The position numbers were made by a program, and so were the translations under genes. A DNA stretch of 31,202 nt from a virus, in the IMG/VR virus record IMGVR_UViG_3300030419_001896, positions 1 to 31,202 of that record. The stretch is one strand, 5' to 3'. This document shows positions 23,247-31,202 of this stretch, piece by piece. The number at the start of each line of letters is the position of its first letter. The first letter of the stretch is position 1. The notes beneath the pieces were generated by a model, which worked only from the letters and a program-made list of their open reading frames with translations, was not told the DNA's origin and did not search any database.

Positions 23247-23671
23247 TCTCCCGGTGGTCTTTGCATAAATCCTAGCGGCCCAGACGGGCTGCGAAAGTAA
23301 CCCATGCGATCTTCCATAGTGGGCTGCGGCCCTTGGAAAGTGGGACTCATTGGCTTAGGCCCACGTTTAGGCCCAACAGCCCAAGGAGCAGAGGCAGAAC
23401 CTACGCCATAGTCTACATTAGCTGGCGGCGCACCATAACCTGCCATCTGCTGACCTAGCTGGTCTGCACCTGTGTAAGGTTGTAAGTCTCTTGGAACTTG
23501 TTGAGGACTCATTGGAAACTGTGCAGAACCTAAACGTGCCGTTGGACTAGACGGACTCATACCATAACCTGCGCCGGGGTTAGTAGTCTGTATGGTTCTT
23601 GGTTGCTGCATTCTAGCGGGATCTAAATCCGCTAACGGCATTGATGGAAAATATGGTATCCAACTCGGCAT
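23243..23671 (-). CDS. Pro/Gly/Ser-rich hypothetical protein
   Basis: This 142-residue protein has low complexity and is likely disordered, rich in Pro, Gly, Ser, Gln and Met (for example GYGMSPSSPTARLGSAQFPM and GPQPTMEDRMGYFRSPSGPL). There is no signal peptide or transmembrane helix. It lies between a lipoprotein gene and a membrane-protein gene, with TAATG and ATGA overlaps on each side, so it belongs to the accessory/lysis block. Such proteins can be virion linkers, but nothing specific is visible. Confidence 0.6.
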   Translation of the reverse strand: MPSWIPYFPSMPLADLDPARMQQPRTIQTTNPGAGYGMSPSSPTARLGSAQFPMSPQQVPRDLQPYTGADQLGQQMAGYGAPPANVDYGVGSASAPWAVGPKRGPKPMSPTFQGPQPTMEDRMGYFRSPSGPLGFMQRPPGE

Positions 23672-23808
23672 TATTCTGTTCCCTTTCCTTCGTATTCTAT
23701 ATCAAAAAACGGAGTGTCTATCTCCAAGTTACCCGACAAACTTCTACAGCCTGTCCCTACCCACAAAACAAAAACAACTAAACCTGTAATTATCAGTAAT
23801 CTTTTCAT
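23671..23808 (-). CDS. small lipoprotein, 45 residues
   Basis: The product starts MKRLLIITGLVVFVLW, a classic basic n-region plus hydrophobic core, followed by VGTGC, a lipobox-like site with the acylated Cys at residue 21. Only 24 residues follow (RSLSGNLEIDTPFFDIEYEG and a polar end), too short for an enzyme. It is joined by ATGA to the MscS-like gene and by TAATG to the Pro-rich gene. It could be a second o-spanin-type factor, a superinfection-exclusion lipoprotein, or a partner of the MscS-like protein. Confidence 0.65.
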   Translation of the reverse strand: MKRLLIITGLVVFVLWVGTGCRSLSGNLEIDTPFFDIEYEGKGTE

Positions 23809-24191
23809 TTCTTAGTTACCTCAACCTTTATAGGGCCAAGCTCCGAACCTTTTGGCAAATAACACTTACCACCATTCTCCGGTAATTTCTTTTCTATAGT
23901 TAACTGTTTCAGTTGGCAGTTCGGAACTAACATCTTGGTTTCCCTATCCGTCATAAAGAAGGTTGTGCTTGTAAGCCCAAGCCTAATAACCCGTGCCTGT
24001 CTTCCACTGATATAAAGTATCTCATCATTTTCAAAATCGCTACCCCAGTAAACTATTAAACCTTGTACAAAATTAACTAGAACATCTTTCCCCATCAACG
24101 CAGCAAACGCAGCGAGCAGCAGCCAGCCATAGTGACCAACTGCTTGCTCTGCTAATCGCTCAATGTTTGCTTGATCTAGGAGATTGGTCAT
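23805..24191 (-). CDS. MscS-like mini membrane protein
   Basis: This 128-residue protein contains hydrophobic helices at about 22-33 and 37-49. They are followed by a section that resembles the MscS channel beta domain: VNFVQGLIVYWGSDFENDEI, then a GRQARVIRLGLTSTTFFMT strand pair, then MLVPNCQL with the PN (P90, N91) that is typical of MscS. The pore-lining helix is followed immediately by the beta domain, as in the real channel. The C-terminal vestibule is missing, and only one or two TM helices are present. It is translated with the lipoprotein (ATGA). As a phage gene in the lysis block it may affect membrane permeability or osmotic state. The fold call is by pattern. Confidence 0.65.
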   Translation of the reverse strand: MTNLLDQANIERLAEQAVGHYGWLLLAAFAALMGKDVLVNFVQGLIVYWGSDFENDEILYISGRQARVIRLGLTSTTFFMTDRETKMLVPNCQLKQLTIEKKLPENGGKCYLPKGSELGPIKVEVTKK

Positions 24192-24433
24192 TCATTGGCC
24201 ACTTCTTCTTTAGGTTCTTCTTTCTTTTCCAAGCTTGCTGTAAGCTGACCCATAAAGAAAGCCCTTGCACCCTGAGTTTGCTCAAGACTAAAGCTGATCT
24301 GTCGAATCTTGTTCTCCAAGTCAGCTACTTGATTAAGCAAGTTAATCTGCTCCTGTGAGAGATCACTTGCGTTGTGTTCCTCGCCGTTAATAACGACGAC
24401 CTGCTCTTGTTTTTCTTCTTTCTGTTTTGCCAT
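24188..24433 (-). CDS. coiled-coil small protein after the fibre gene
   Basis: This 81-residue acidic protein has a central helix with heptads (LSQEQINLLNQVADLENKIR, then QISFSLEQTQGARAFFMGQL). It resembles small coiled-coil proteins that follow fibre genes in marine phages. It could be a fibre assembly helper or part of the fibre's trimer base. It begins 8 bases after the fibre stop, and its own stop overlaps the MscS-like start (ATGA). Confidence 0.65.
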   Translation of the reverse strand: MAKQKEEKQEQVVVINGEEHNASDLSQEQINLLNQVADLENKIRQISFSLEQTQGARAFFMGQLTASLEKKEEPKEEVANE

Positions 24434-24441
24434 AGCAAAAA

Positions 24442-27400
24442 TTATCCCTCAAGCGTCTTCACCCGCGCAGACAGTTCCTGAACCGCCTTAATCAGTGGCA
24501 TTACCAGATTGCCATACTTCAATGACAACTTGCCGTTGGGCGATTCATTCACCAGATCGAACTCCACCCCCGCTTCAGTCATCGCGGTCTGTACGTCTTG
24601 CGCTATTAGGCCAAGCCGCACTGTGTCATCATCTTCTGGTCGCGCATCGGCTGGCACTGTGACTGTTTCGTAAACAGCTTCTTTAGCTTCAACGGCTTCT
24701 TTTACCAAACGGCGTTCAATAACTTCTTCAACTGCTGGCGATGCTAGCGTGACAACCCGTGTCTCCGTCCAAGCTTCTTTAGCTGCTGTTACCAATCGAC
24801 GTTCGGTGTGTTCCTCTTTGGCTTCGCTGACCAGCACACGTTCAATGACTTCTTCAACAGCCGGTATGGTAATCGTTTCAGTGACTTCATCTTGTGCCTC
24901 TTGCACAACTACCGTCTCGCGCACTTCTTCCCGTGCCTCTTGGACGATGTACTCTTCCATCACCGGACATTGGTGAATCACCTGTTCAGTGACAGCAGCT
25001 TTTGCTTCAACGGCTTCTTCGATGATTTCAGTTCTGGCAGCTTCGATTTCAACTGTCTCCATTACTGGATCACCGTTTTCATCGACAACACCGTTGCCGT
25101 CATCGTCTAGTTTCTGACGTTCCTCGGTGACTGCTGGAATTTCTCGCGTAACTGCATCCTTCGCTTCAACTGCGTGTTTAATAATATTCAAACACGGTGT
25201 ACCGTCTTCATTAACAACTGGGTGATCGTCGTAAAGTGGTATGCGCTCGATGCGAGTGACTGTCTCGGTAGAGACTTTGCGGATGTAGTTATTGCCTTCG
25301 CCTTTAACCATCTCCACCTTCTCAACTTCTTCAGTGACTTCGCGTTCGTCGTGCTTGTGGCGTTCGCCTTTGATTTCTTCCCGCGCCTCTTGAGTGACAC
25401 GTTCCTCAGTAATTTCCTCACGCGCTTCTTGAACAACCCGCGTTTCTGTGCGCTCGGCTTCTGCACGAACTACCACACGATCTTCATACACTGCGTCTTC
25501 TGCGGGATGCACGATGTCCTCGTAAACAGCGTCTTCTGCTGGGTGTTCGATTGTCTCAGTAACTTCCTCAACAGCGGCTCGTGCTTCTACAACAACAACG
25601 TCCTCGTAAACTGCATCAGCAGCTTCTACCGCTTCACTGACAGTTCGTTGTTCTGTTGATTCTTTAAATCTTGCTTCAGCAATTGGATCTGGAAAATCAG
25701 CGGGATTTATTCGCTTGTAACTAACTGCTGCTAGTTTATTGATGAAATCCAAACCAACCGTACTCGCCGCTACATCTTTCTTAATGCGACTATCAGATGG
25801 CGAAGAAATAGATGTGTCATAACAGTGCAACCCAGAAACGCTACTGTTACCCAACATAACAGTGTTGTCGCCTTGACCAACTGCACCATAACCAAGAACC
25901 GTTTCGTTAATAATTCCAGTAGTAGCAGACCCGCGACTAAAGCCACCAATGTAAGTAGACATTGTTGCTTCTTCCAATTCGTCACCAGCGGATGTACCTG
26001 CCGCATCAAACATACCGGCTTTAAATCCGACAGCGACATTATCATCAGCACTATCAGAATTAAGCGCGTGAAATGCAAATGCACCAATAGCCGTATTTTG
26101 CGCCTCACCGCCATTAGCATCTTGAAGTGCGCTACAACCAACCACCGTATTGTGGTTAGCAGCTTCATCCCCAGCAGAAAGATTAGCTGCTGCCATTCGA
26201 CCAACAGCCGTGTTGCCAGCACCTTGTGCAGTTTTCAGCGCGTTGTAACCCACCGCCGTATTTTCTGAATCATCAGCAAGCGCATTCCCCGCTTCGTGGC
26301 CGATCAGCACGTTCTGTGAGCCGCTGCTAACTAAATAACCAGCTTGATGGCCAATAGCTAGATTGATTGAAGCAGCAGTGTTTTGTGCAACGAGTGCTTC
26401 TGTCCCGATGGCGATACACGATTGGCAAGCACCAGTTGTACCACCTAACGCAGTCTTGCCGATAGCGATATTGTGATTTGCAGCACCAATCATCCCAACG
26501 GCAGATTGATAACCAATGGCGACGTTGTAATCACCCGAAGTCATTACTGCGCCAGCTTGTTTGCCTATAATTACATTGCCGGGGCCAGATAGCGCAGCAG
26601 CACCCGCGCTTTTGCCGATAACTGTATTGTCATTACCAGTACAACTGCGACCAGCCGCAGAACCCATTATGACATTGTTGTTACCAAGCGCAGCAGAGTC
26701 GCCAGCAGCGTGACCAAGCACGGCGTTGTCCGAACCGCCAGTTATGGCATTTCCGGCACTGTAGCCAACAAGCGTATTAGAATCGCCTCCTTCAATACTA
26801 GCACCTGCTAGACCACCAACTGCGGTGTTCTTAACATCACTGTTTTGTGCAGTCAGCGCACGATCTCCAATTGCTACGCAGTAATCTGAACCGGCACAAT
26901 CTGCGCCTAGTGCATCTCGACCAATCGCAATGTTGTAATGTTCTGCACCATTGCAACCGTCCATCGCTTTATAGCCAATAGCTACGTTGCCAGCATTATC
27001 AGTAAACAACTTACCAGCGTTGTGTCCTATCGCTACATTCTGTGAGGCTGTGTCTGCATCTGGCCCCATTGCGTCCATCCCAATTATGATATTGGAATTA
27101 GCGGTAGTCCCAGCTTTACCAGCATCATTGCCGATAATCACATTGTATTGACCGGCAGCACCACCAGAAGCAACACCCACTCCCGTACCCCAAGCAGCCT
27201 TACCAATAACTATATTGTTCTGTGCCGTAGTAATTTCTTTACAAGCAGAACTACCGATGATTGTGTTATTTTCTCCAGTATCTAAATCTTCACCGGCATA
27301 CGATCCCAATATGGTATTATCGTGGCCTTCCGTGATTGCGTAGCCAGTTCTGTGACCAATACAAGTGTTATCATCACCGTAACCGTCTGTGTCACCGCCA

Positions 27401-30400
27401 AACACACCATTACCACCTGCTTCATATCCGACTGCTGTACAACGTATACCACCGTAATCACTGCCAGCTGTTGCTCGTAGATTACTCAGTGCTTTATAAC
27501 CAATCGCAGTGTTTTTTGATTGGTCACGGTTTTGGTCTTCCAATGCATTGTAACCAATAGCCACACACCCATCTGCACCAGACGATTCTGAACCAAGCGC
27601 ATCACTACCAATTGCAATGTTGGAATGTTCACCAGTATTAGCTGCGTCCAATGCTTGCGAACCAATAGCGATGTTGTGGTAATTATCTGTAAAGTTTTCA
27701 CCAGTACCCGTCCCGATAGCAATATTGGCATATCCTATCCCTACATCTTTTAACGCCTTGTATCCAATTGCGACATTATCATTTCCACTTGCACCGTAAA
27801 AAGTCAACGTAGTGCCACCCGCAACAGTATCAGCTACGGCTTGATTTATTACAAACACTTGCGGGTTAGCGGCAGCAGACGCAACCGTGGTAACATAAGT
27901 TCCCGGCTTAATGTTGCTACCAGTAACAGCCATACCAACTAATATGTTAGCATTGGCTCCGTCCATTGTTATGGTCGTCCCGCTACTTATTGCCGATGCT
28001 TGCGTGTTGTCTGTAAAAGATGTGCCTTGCATTGCCTCTCGACCAATTGCAACACACCAATCGGCATCGCCAGCATATTGACCTGCGCTTCGGCCAATAA
28101 GTACGTTACTTGTACCTACAATATTTGCACCCGCATTAGAACCAACAGCTACGTTATAGTAATTATCAGAAATATTGGCTAATGCACTGTAACCAATGGC
28201 AACAGTTTCATCCGCAGAACTAGCGTCCTCTAGTGCAAAACTACCAATGGCAACATTTTTACTTCCAGTTGTAAATTTACCCAAAGCTGCGTAACCTATT
28301 GCAGTATCATAGTCACCAGTCGGCGCAGTTGTACCATCGCCTTTCATTGTTTGATGACCAATTGCAACAGTCGCAGCGGCATTTGTGGCATAACGACCAC
28401 TCTCATAACCAATGAAGATTGAACTATCAGACGTTAAAGAACTACCTGCGTAACTACCAATACCGATGGAATATCCAACATTGGCAGTTTGCAGTGCTGC
28501 GTGTCCAACAGCTATGCAGTTTGAACCAATCGATGCGGCTGAAAACGCACTGTGTCCAATTGCAACATTTGAAGCACCGCTAGTGCAGTTATCTAGCGCA
28601 TAACTTCCGATGGCAATATTCTTGTCGCCAGATGGTTTGGTGGCATTAGCTGTTTCACCGCTTACATCACTCCAGTTTGCGCCAGATAATGCACCGTAAC
28701 CAATGGCAATAGAATCGTCCGTACCATCACAATATCTGCCAGCGTGTGCGCCCAATGCAACATTTCGTGCTTCAGTATTATCTATGGTAGCAAACGCCTC
28801 GTAGCCAACAGCAGTATTTGCTGCGCCAGTTGGCAACGCGCCCAATGCGCCCTTACCAACCGCAGTCAAATAAGCCGCACTTGTTGCTGCATCTGCTGCA
28901 CCAGAACCTACGGCGGTTGCACTGCTTCCAGTGAATGCATAGAGCGCACTAAAACCAAGCGCAGTGTTGTTATCACCGCAGTTACCAGTTCCCAATGCCT
29001 CAACACCCATCGCCACGTTGTTTGCACCGTCATCTGTTGTAGCTAGTGAACCCTTACCTACTGTGGTGTTGTTCAATCCGCTTGTCAGCGAATCACCCGC
29101 ACCACTGCCTACTGCTGTTGCATTGCTTCCGGTAAATAACAACAATGCGTTTTTGCCTATTCCGGTATTATCACTAACACAATCCGCGTTTAACGCTTGA
29201 AATCCAACAGCCGTATTTTGACCGCCATCAACTGTTCCCAGACTTAACGCGCCAACAGCCGTATTGTCGCTGCCAATGGTACACGCATCCATCGCACCTT
29301 TTCCGACTGCTGTTAAATATGTACCGCCACTAGCCGCAGTTGCCGAATCTAACGCACCACTACCAACAGCGGTTGCGTTACTTCCGGCGAATACAAGCAG
29401 TGCATTGTTACCTACCGCTGTGTTATCATTAACGGCAGCAGCACTTAATGCCTGTTGTCCAACCGCAGTATTACGCAGTGCGCCAGTAGCAGCACCATCA
29501 AGCGCAGCAAAACCTAACGCGGTATTGTTCTGGCCAGTTTCAATTGTTTGACCAGCACCCGAACCAACTGCTGTGTTGTAAGCACCAGTTGTAATTGCAA
29601 AGCCAGCGTGATAGCCAACAGCAGTACAATGATTTGCGTCAGCGTGATTCAACCCACCCAACGCACCAGTACCGACTGCTGTTAAGCCATCAACATCAAC
29701 AGCTAAATCTGCTGCACCAGATCCAATTGCAACTGCATTGCTGCCAGTCCACGCAAGTAATGCGTGCTTTCCGACTGCGGTATTATCATCAGCGCAGTTA
29801 CCAGCCAAAGAACCATAACCTACTGCTGTACAGGCTGAGCCTCCTGTCGTTGCTGTTAAAGCTGAACTACCAACTGCGGTGTTGTAATGATCGGTTGCAC
29901 CATTTAACGCACCTAATGCTTCATTACCTATTGCAACATTATGCGTTGATGAAGCGTGTGAAGCATCCAGCGCATTCTGACCAACAGCAGTATTTGAATT
30001 GTGTCCACCCAAACCGTGCCCAATGTCCAGCGAGCCGACTGTGATGCCGCCACCACTGCCAATGCTAAGTTGCTTTGTACCACCAGTGTAAAAATTCATT
30101 ACATCGGTTTCACCGCCAGCGTTATGCGCGTAACTTATTCTACCAGTTCCAGCCGAAGTATCGGAAAAGTAAATGTGCGCTTCGCTACCTGTTCCGGTTG
30201 TGTTTACAAATTCCAGCTTGGTGTCGTGACCAGACCCAGTGCTTTCAATCTGCATCTGCGCTGTCGTGGCGTTTGTTATTTTGACTGCGCCAGACGAGTC
30301 GATGACCATACGAGTAGCCCGATCGCCTCCTGTTGCTTCGGTACTAAATTCAAGTTTACCAGCGTCAACTGCACCGTCTTGTGCTGCACCGATATGGCAC

Positions 30401-30717
30401 AAATACTTGTCACCGTCCTGTGCGCCAAAATAAATATTTCCCAATCCACCCGAAGTAGCCCCGGCTGTGCGCGTCAGCAAAATATCTGGCTCAGTTGCGT
30501 CGTTAACTTGTATATGTCGAGCCGGTGCAGCGACTCCAATACCCAAGCGAGCTGGATCACCTGCGCTGCCACCTTCTACAATATAAATACCATCCGCACC
30601 ACCATCAGACGGCTGCCATTGCATGATCTCACCAGTACCATCTGAACGGATGATAGGTTCGTTCTCGTAAGAAACGCCTGTAGTGTGAATCGAACTTTGT
30701 TGAGTAATCCTAGCCAT
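24442..30717 (-). CDS. giant trimeric tail fibre with YadA-head-type repeats and S74 chaperone
   Basis: This 2091-residue fibre has an N-terminal region (1-220) of short beta segments such as YFGAQDGDKYLCHIGAAQDG and LEFVNTTGTGSEAHIYFSD. About 70 repeats of the NTAVGxxAL / NVAIGxxAG type follow (residues about 235-1620), the left-handed beta-roll unit of YadA heads. A non-repeat module interrupts the array (about 27745-28010). The C-terminal domain begins SPSDSRIKKD (S1641, D1642, K1646), the S74 auto-cleaving intramolecular chaperone motif. It resumes at GLIAQDVQ (about 2036) after an insertion and ends in a trimerising helix, VKTLEG. The fibre should fold and trimerise with S74 help, then cut itself. 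No Shine-Dalgarno sequence is visible near the start. Confidence 0.92.
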   Translation of the reverse strand: MARITQQSSIHTTGVSYENEPIIRSDGTGEIMQWQPSDGGADGIYIVEGGSAGDPARLGIGVAAPARHIQVNDATEPDILLTRTAGATSGGLGNIYFGAQDGDKYLCHIGAAQDGAVDAGKLEFSTEATGGDRATRMVIDSSGAVKITNATTAQMQIESTGSGHDTKLEFVNTTGTGSEAHIYFSDTSAGTGRISYAHNAGGETDVMNFYTGGTKQLSIGSGGGITVGSLDIGHGLGGHNSNTAVGQNALDASHASSTHNVAIGNEALGALNGATDHYNTAVGSSALTATTGGSACTAVGYGSLAGNCADDNTAVGKHALLAWTGSNAVAIGSGAADLAVDVDGLTAVGTGALGGLNHADANHCTAVGYHAGFAITTGAYNTAVGSGAGQTIETGQNNTALGFAALDGAATGALRNTAVGQQALSAAAVNDNTAVGNNALLVFAGSNATAVGSGALDSATAASGGTYLTAVGKGAMDACTIGSDNTAVGALSLGTVDGGQNTAVGFQALNADCVSDNTGIGKNALLLFTGSNATAVGSGAGDSLTSGLNNTTVGKGSLATTDDGANNVAMGVEALGTGNCGDNNTALGFSALYAFTGSSATAVGSGAADAATSAAYLTAVGKGALGALPTGAANTAVGYEAFATIDNTEARNVALGAHAGRYCDGTDDSIAIGYGALSGANWSDVSGETANATKPSGDKNIAIGSYALDNCTSGASNVAIGHSAFSAASIGSNCIAVGHAALQTANVGYSIGIGSYAGSSLTSDSSIFIGYESGRYATNAAATVAIGHQTMKGDGTTAPTGDYDTAIGYAALGKFTTGSKNVAIGSFALEDASSADETVAIGYSALANISDNYYNVAVGSNAGANIVGTSNVLIGRSAGQYAGDADWCVAIGREAMQGTSFTDNTQASAISSGTTITMDGANANILVGMAVTGSNIKPGTYVTTVASAAANPQVFVINQAVADTVAGGTTLTFYGASGNDNVAIGYKALKDVGIGYANIAIGTGTGENFTDNYHNIAIGSQALDAANTGEHSNIAIGSDALGSESSGADGCVAIGYNALEDQNRDQSKNTAIGYKALSNLRATAGSDYGGIRCTAVGYEAGGNGVFGGDTDGYGDDNTCIGHRTGYAITEGHDNTILGSYAGEDLDTGENNTIIGSSACKEITTAQNNIVIGKAAWGTGVGVASGGAAGQYNVIIGNDAGKAGTTANSNIIIGMDAMGPDADTASQNVAIGHNAGKLFTDNAGNVAIGYKAMDGCNGAEHYNIAIGRDALGADCAGSDYCVAIGDRALTAQNSDVKNTAVGGLAGASIEGGDSNTLVGYSAGNAITGGSDNAVLGHAAGDSAALGNNNVIMGSAAGRSCTGNDNTVIGKSAGAAALSGPGNVIIGKQAGAVMTSGDYNVAIGYQSAVGMIGAANHNIAIGKTALGGTTGACQSCIAIGTEALVAQNTAASINLAIGHQAGYLVSSGSQNVLIGHEAGNALADDSENTAVGYNALKTAQGAGNTAVGRMAAANLSAGDEAANHNTVVGCSALQDANGGEAQNTAIGAFAFHALNSDSADDNVAVGFKAGMFDAAGTSAGDELEEATMSTYIGGFSRGSATTGIINETVLGYGAVGQGDNTVMLGNSSVSGLHCYDTSISSPSDSRIKKDVAASTVGLDFINKLAAVSYKRINPADFPDPIAEARFKESTEQRTVSEAVEAADAVYEDVVVVEARAAVEEVTETIEHPAEDAVYEDIVHPAEDAVYEDRVVVRAEAERTETRVVQEAREEITEERVTQEAREEIKGERHKHDEREVTEEVEKVEMVKGEGNNYIRKVSTETVTRIERIPLYDDHPVVNEDGTPCLNIIKHAVEAKDAVTREIPAVTEERQKLDDDGNGVVDENGDPVMETVEIEAARTEIIEEAVEAKAAVTEQVIHQCPVMEEYIVQEAREEVRETVVVQEAQDEVTETITIPAVEEVIERVLVSEAKEEHTERRLVTAAKEAWTETRVVTLASPAVEEVIERRLVKEAVEAKEAVYETVTVPADARPEDDDTVRLGLIAQDVQTAMTEAGVEFDLVNESPNGKLSLKYGNLVMPLIKAVQELSARVKTLEG
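24630..25665 (-). repeat. Glu/Val-rich repeat insertion inside the S74 chaperone
   Basis: Between AVSYKR (Y1667) and GLIAQDVQ lie about 345 residues that do not fit the S74 fold. They are strings of short repeats about 12-13 residues long, for example VVQEAREEITEER then VTQEAREEIKGER, and HPAEDAVYED twice. Related units such as VVVQEAQDEVTET, LVSEAKEEHTERR and EEVIER recur, with single non-repeat pieces between them. The insertion keeps the frame. Confidence 0.8.
25850..30015 (-). repeat. YadA-head-type repeat array in the fibre
   Basis: About 70 degenerate units (I count 71-74) of the type [NC][TVI][AVI][VI]G..AL or ..AG, each roughly 14-25 residues apart, fill the region. The units differ in the middle positions but keep N, A/V, G and the A-L/G tail. 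The array codes for a single continuous domain, not for separate genes. Confidence 0.85.
27745..28010 (-). other. non-repeat module interrupting the fibre repeats
   Basis: The translated segment runs from SFTDNTQASAISSGTTITMD, through ILVGMAVTGSNIKPGTYVTT, to QVFVINQAVADTVAGGTTLT, and is about 70 residues long. It keeps the reading frame and resembles a short beta module found in other tail fibres (GMxVxGxxIxxGTYV). It may act as a side domain on the beta roll. Confidence 0.6.
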
Positions 30718-30733
30718 AACGTAGCCTTATGTT

Positions 30734-31096
30734 TTAGTAAGCTGTACCGGGCGTGTGAACACTATCATCTATCTGCACGCTAAAAACCACGGCAGTAGTT
30801 GTAGCTGTTCCCGCTGCTGTACACGCTGTTACGTCTGTAAATTGTACGTCGCCTATATCAGCTTGTGACATAGGAGAAAGTTTTATATGATAAACGTCGT
30901 CAGTAGCAACTCCATCTACACGGATGTACATATTTTCAGCACCAACATTTTGAACTAATGCTGTCGCGTACTGATAACGCCCGTCAAGAAGCTTTACGTG
31001 TTCACCACCCCCCGCATCAAGAGGAACTGTAACTAAAGAAGGAGTGTTAACTGCGCCGTTTGTTACACGACCAGCCCTTAGAGATAAAGTAGCCAT
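30734..31096 (-). CDS. beta-rich virion-type hypothetical protein
   Basis: This 120-residue protein is rich in Val, Thr, Ala and Asp. Alternating hydrophobic residues suggest a beta sandwich (HVKLLDGRYQYATALVQNV, MYIRVDGVATDDVYHIKLSP). There is no signal, membrane segment or cysteine cluster. It lies just after the terminator at 31111-31137 and 16 bases before the fibre gene, so it may belong to the head decoration or fibre base. The family is not recognised. The ATG at 31096 lacks a clear Shine-Dalgarno sequence. Confidence 0.7.
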   Translation of the reverse strand: MATLSLRAGRVTNGAVNTPSLVTVPLDAGGGEHVKLLDGRYQYATALVQNVGAENMYIRVDGVATDDVYHIKLSPMSQADIGDVQFTDVTACTAAGTATTTAVVFSVQIDDSVHTPGTAY

Positions 31097-31099
31097 AAT

Positions 31100-31140
31100 A
31101 AAAAGAAAAAGTGGAGGGGGCTTTTACACCCCCTCCATTG
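31100..31140 (-). terminator. intrinsic terminator
   Basis: On the minus strand TGGAGGGGG pairs with CCCCCTCCA (31112-31120 with 31129-31137) over nine pairs, with an 8-base loop. It is followed by CTTTTTCTTTTT, which gives a U-rich tail. It sits 10 bases after the stop of the partial gene at 31148 and separates that gene from the small virion gene at 31096. Confidence 0.88.
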
Positions 31141-31147
31141 TTATGAA

Positions 31148-31201
31148 TTAAGTAGTGCGACGACGACGATAGAATATCGGCAAGCAATGGCGAGCATCAC
31201 C
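31148..31201 (-). CDS. 3' end of an upstream gene, cut by window
   Basis: Read on the minus strand, the last bases give GDARHCLPIFYRRRRTT followed by TAA at 31150-31148, just before the terminator. Only 17 codons are present, so the product cannot be named. It could be the C-terminus of a capsid or other virion protein encoded to the right. A second frame (MLAIACRYSIVVVALLNS) is also open to a stop at 31142, so the frame itself is not certain. Confidence 0.45.
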   Translation of the reverse strand, partial: GDARHCLPIFYRRRRTT

Positions 31202-31202
31202 G

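Noticed and set aside
25174-25659. Long plus-strand frames opposite the fibre gene
   Set aside because: They mirror the low-complexity codon pattern of the fibre, have no ribosome site and no recognisable protein pattern.
25850-30015. Repeat array as a CRISPR array
   Set aside because: Units are degenerate, in frame and code for a continuous protein domain, without constant repeats and unique spacers.
1-31202. Possible direct terminal repeat or circular closure
   Set aside because: The first and last bases show no overlap, and both ends lie within coding sequence.

Overview
The window looks like about 31 kb of the genome of a tailed double-stranded DNA phage with a short-tail (podovirus-like) gene set. 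A Gram-negative, probably aquatic proteobacterial host is inferred from an overlapping spanin-type pair, a second small lipoprotein, a sigma-54 activator domain and the gene repertoire. No terminase, portal, major capsid, integrase, phage RNA polymerase, tRNA or endolysin is recognisable. Both ends are cut inside genes.

The left third (1-10126, + strand) is a regulation, recombination and replication module. It opens with the 3' part of a sigma-54-activator-type AAA+ gene. A leader follows that carries a good -24/-12 (sigma-54) promoter candidate and two decayed copies of a tail-fibre-type repeat. Then come tightly packed genes, many joined by ATGA overlaps: a PD-(D/E)XK nuclease, a DUF1599-like protein, a Sak4-like ATPase, a thermonuclease, an SSB-like protein, a ribbon-helix-helix regulator, a family A DNA polymerase and a DUF3987-like helicase ATPase. 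Only four gaps exceed about 90 bases (529-755, 1182-1281, 5370-5533, 6017-6117), and all four hold structured sequence. Two of them (1188-1269 and 6025-6106) are homologous leaders: a 10-bp helix encloses a 16-17-codon micro-ORF and a GAGAT-capped hairpin whose six base pairs have all changed while pairing is kept.

The right two thirds (10128-31202, - strand, read right to left) is a structural and lysis module. It starts with the tail of an unseen gene and a strong intrinsic terminator. A small virion-like protein, a 2091-residue trimeric fibre and a lysis/accessory block follow. The fibre has about 70 YadA-head-type repeats and a C-terminal S74 chaperone split by about 345 residues of Glu/Val-rich repeats. 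The accessory block holds a coiled-coil protein, an MscS-like mini protein, a lipoprotein, a one-TM protein, an AT-hook-like basic peptide, a holin-like protein and the spanin pair. Next come adaptor-like and nozzle-like tail proteins, a head-fibre-like protein and three internal-virion-type proteins. The last of these, 2158 residues long, combines an HEGFH metallopeptidase motif with an ART-like domain. The two modules converge with one base between their stop codons.

The items most worth a second look are the paired micro-ORF leaders, the phage sigma-54 circuit, the fibre-repeat fossil beside its promoter, the split S74 chaperone, the MscS-like protein and the polyvalent-type ejection protein. 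All domain names come from reading motifs by eye; no database search was run.
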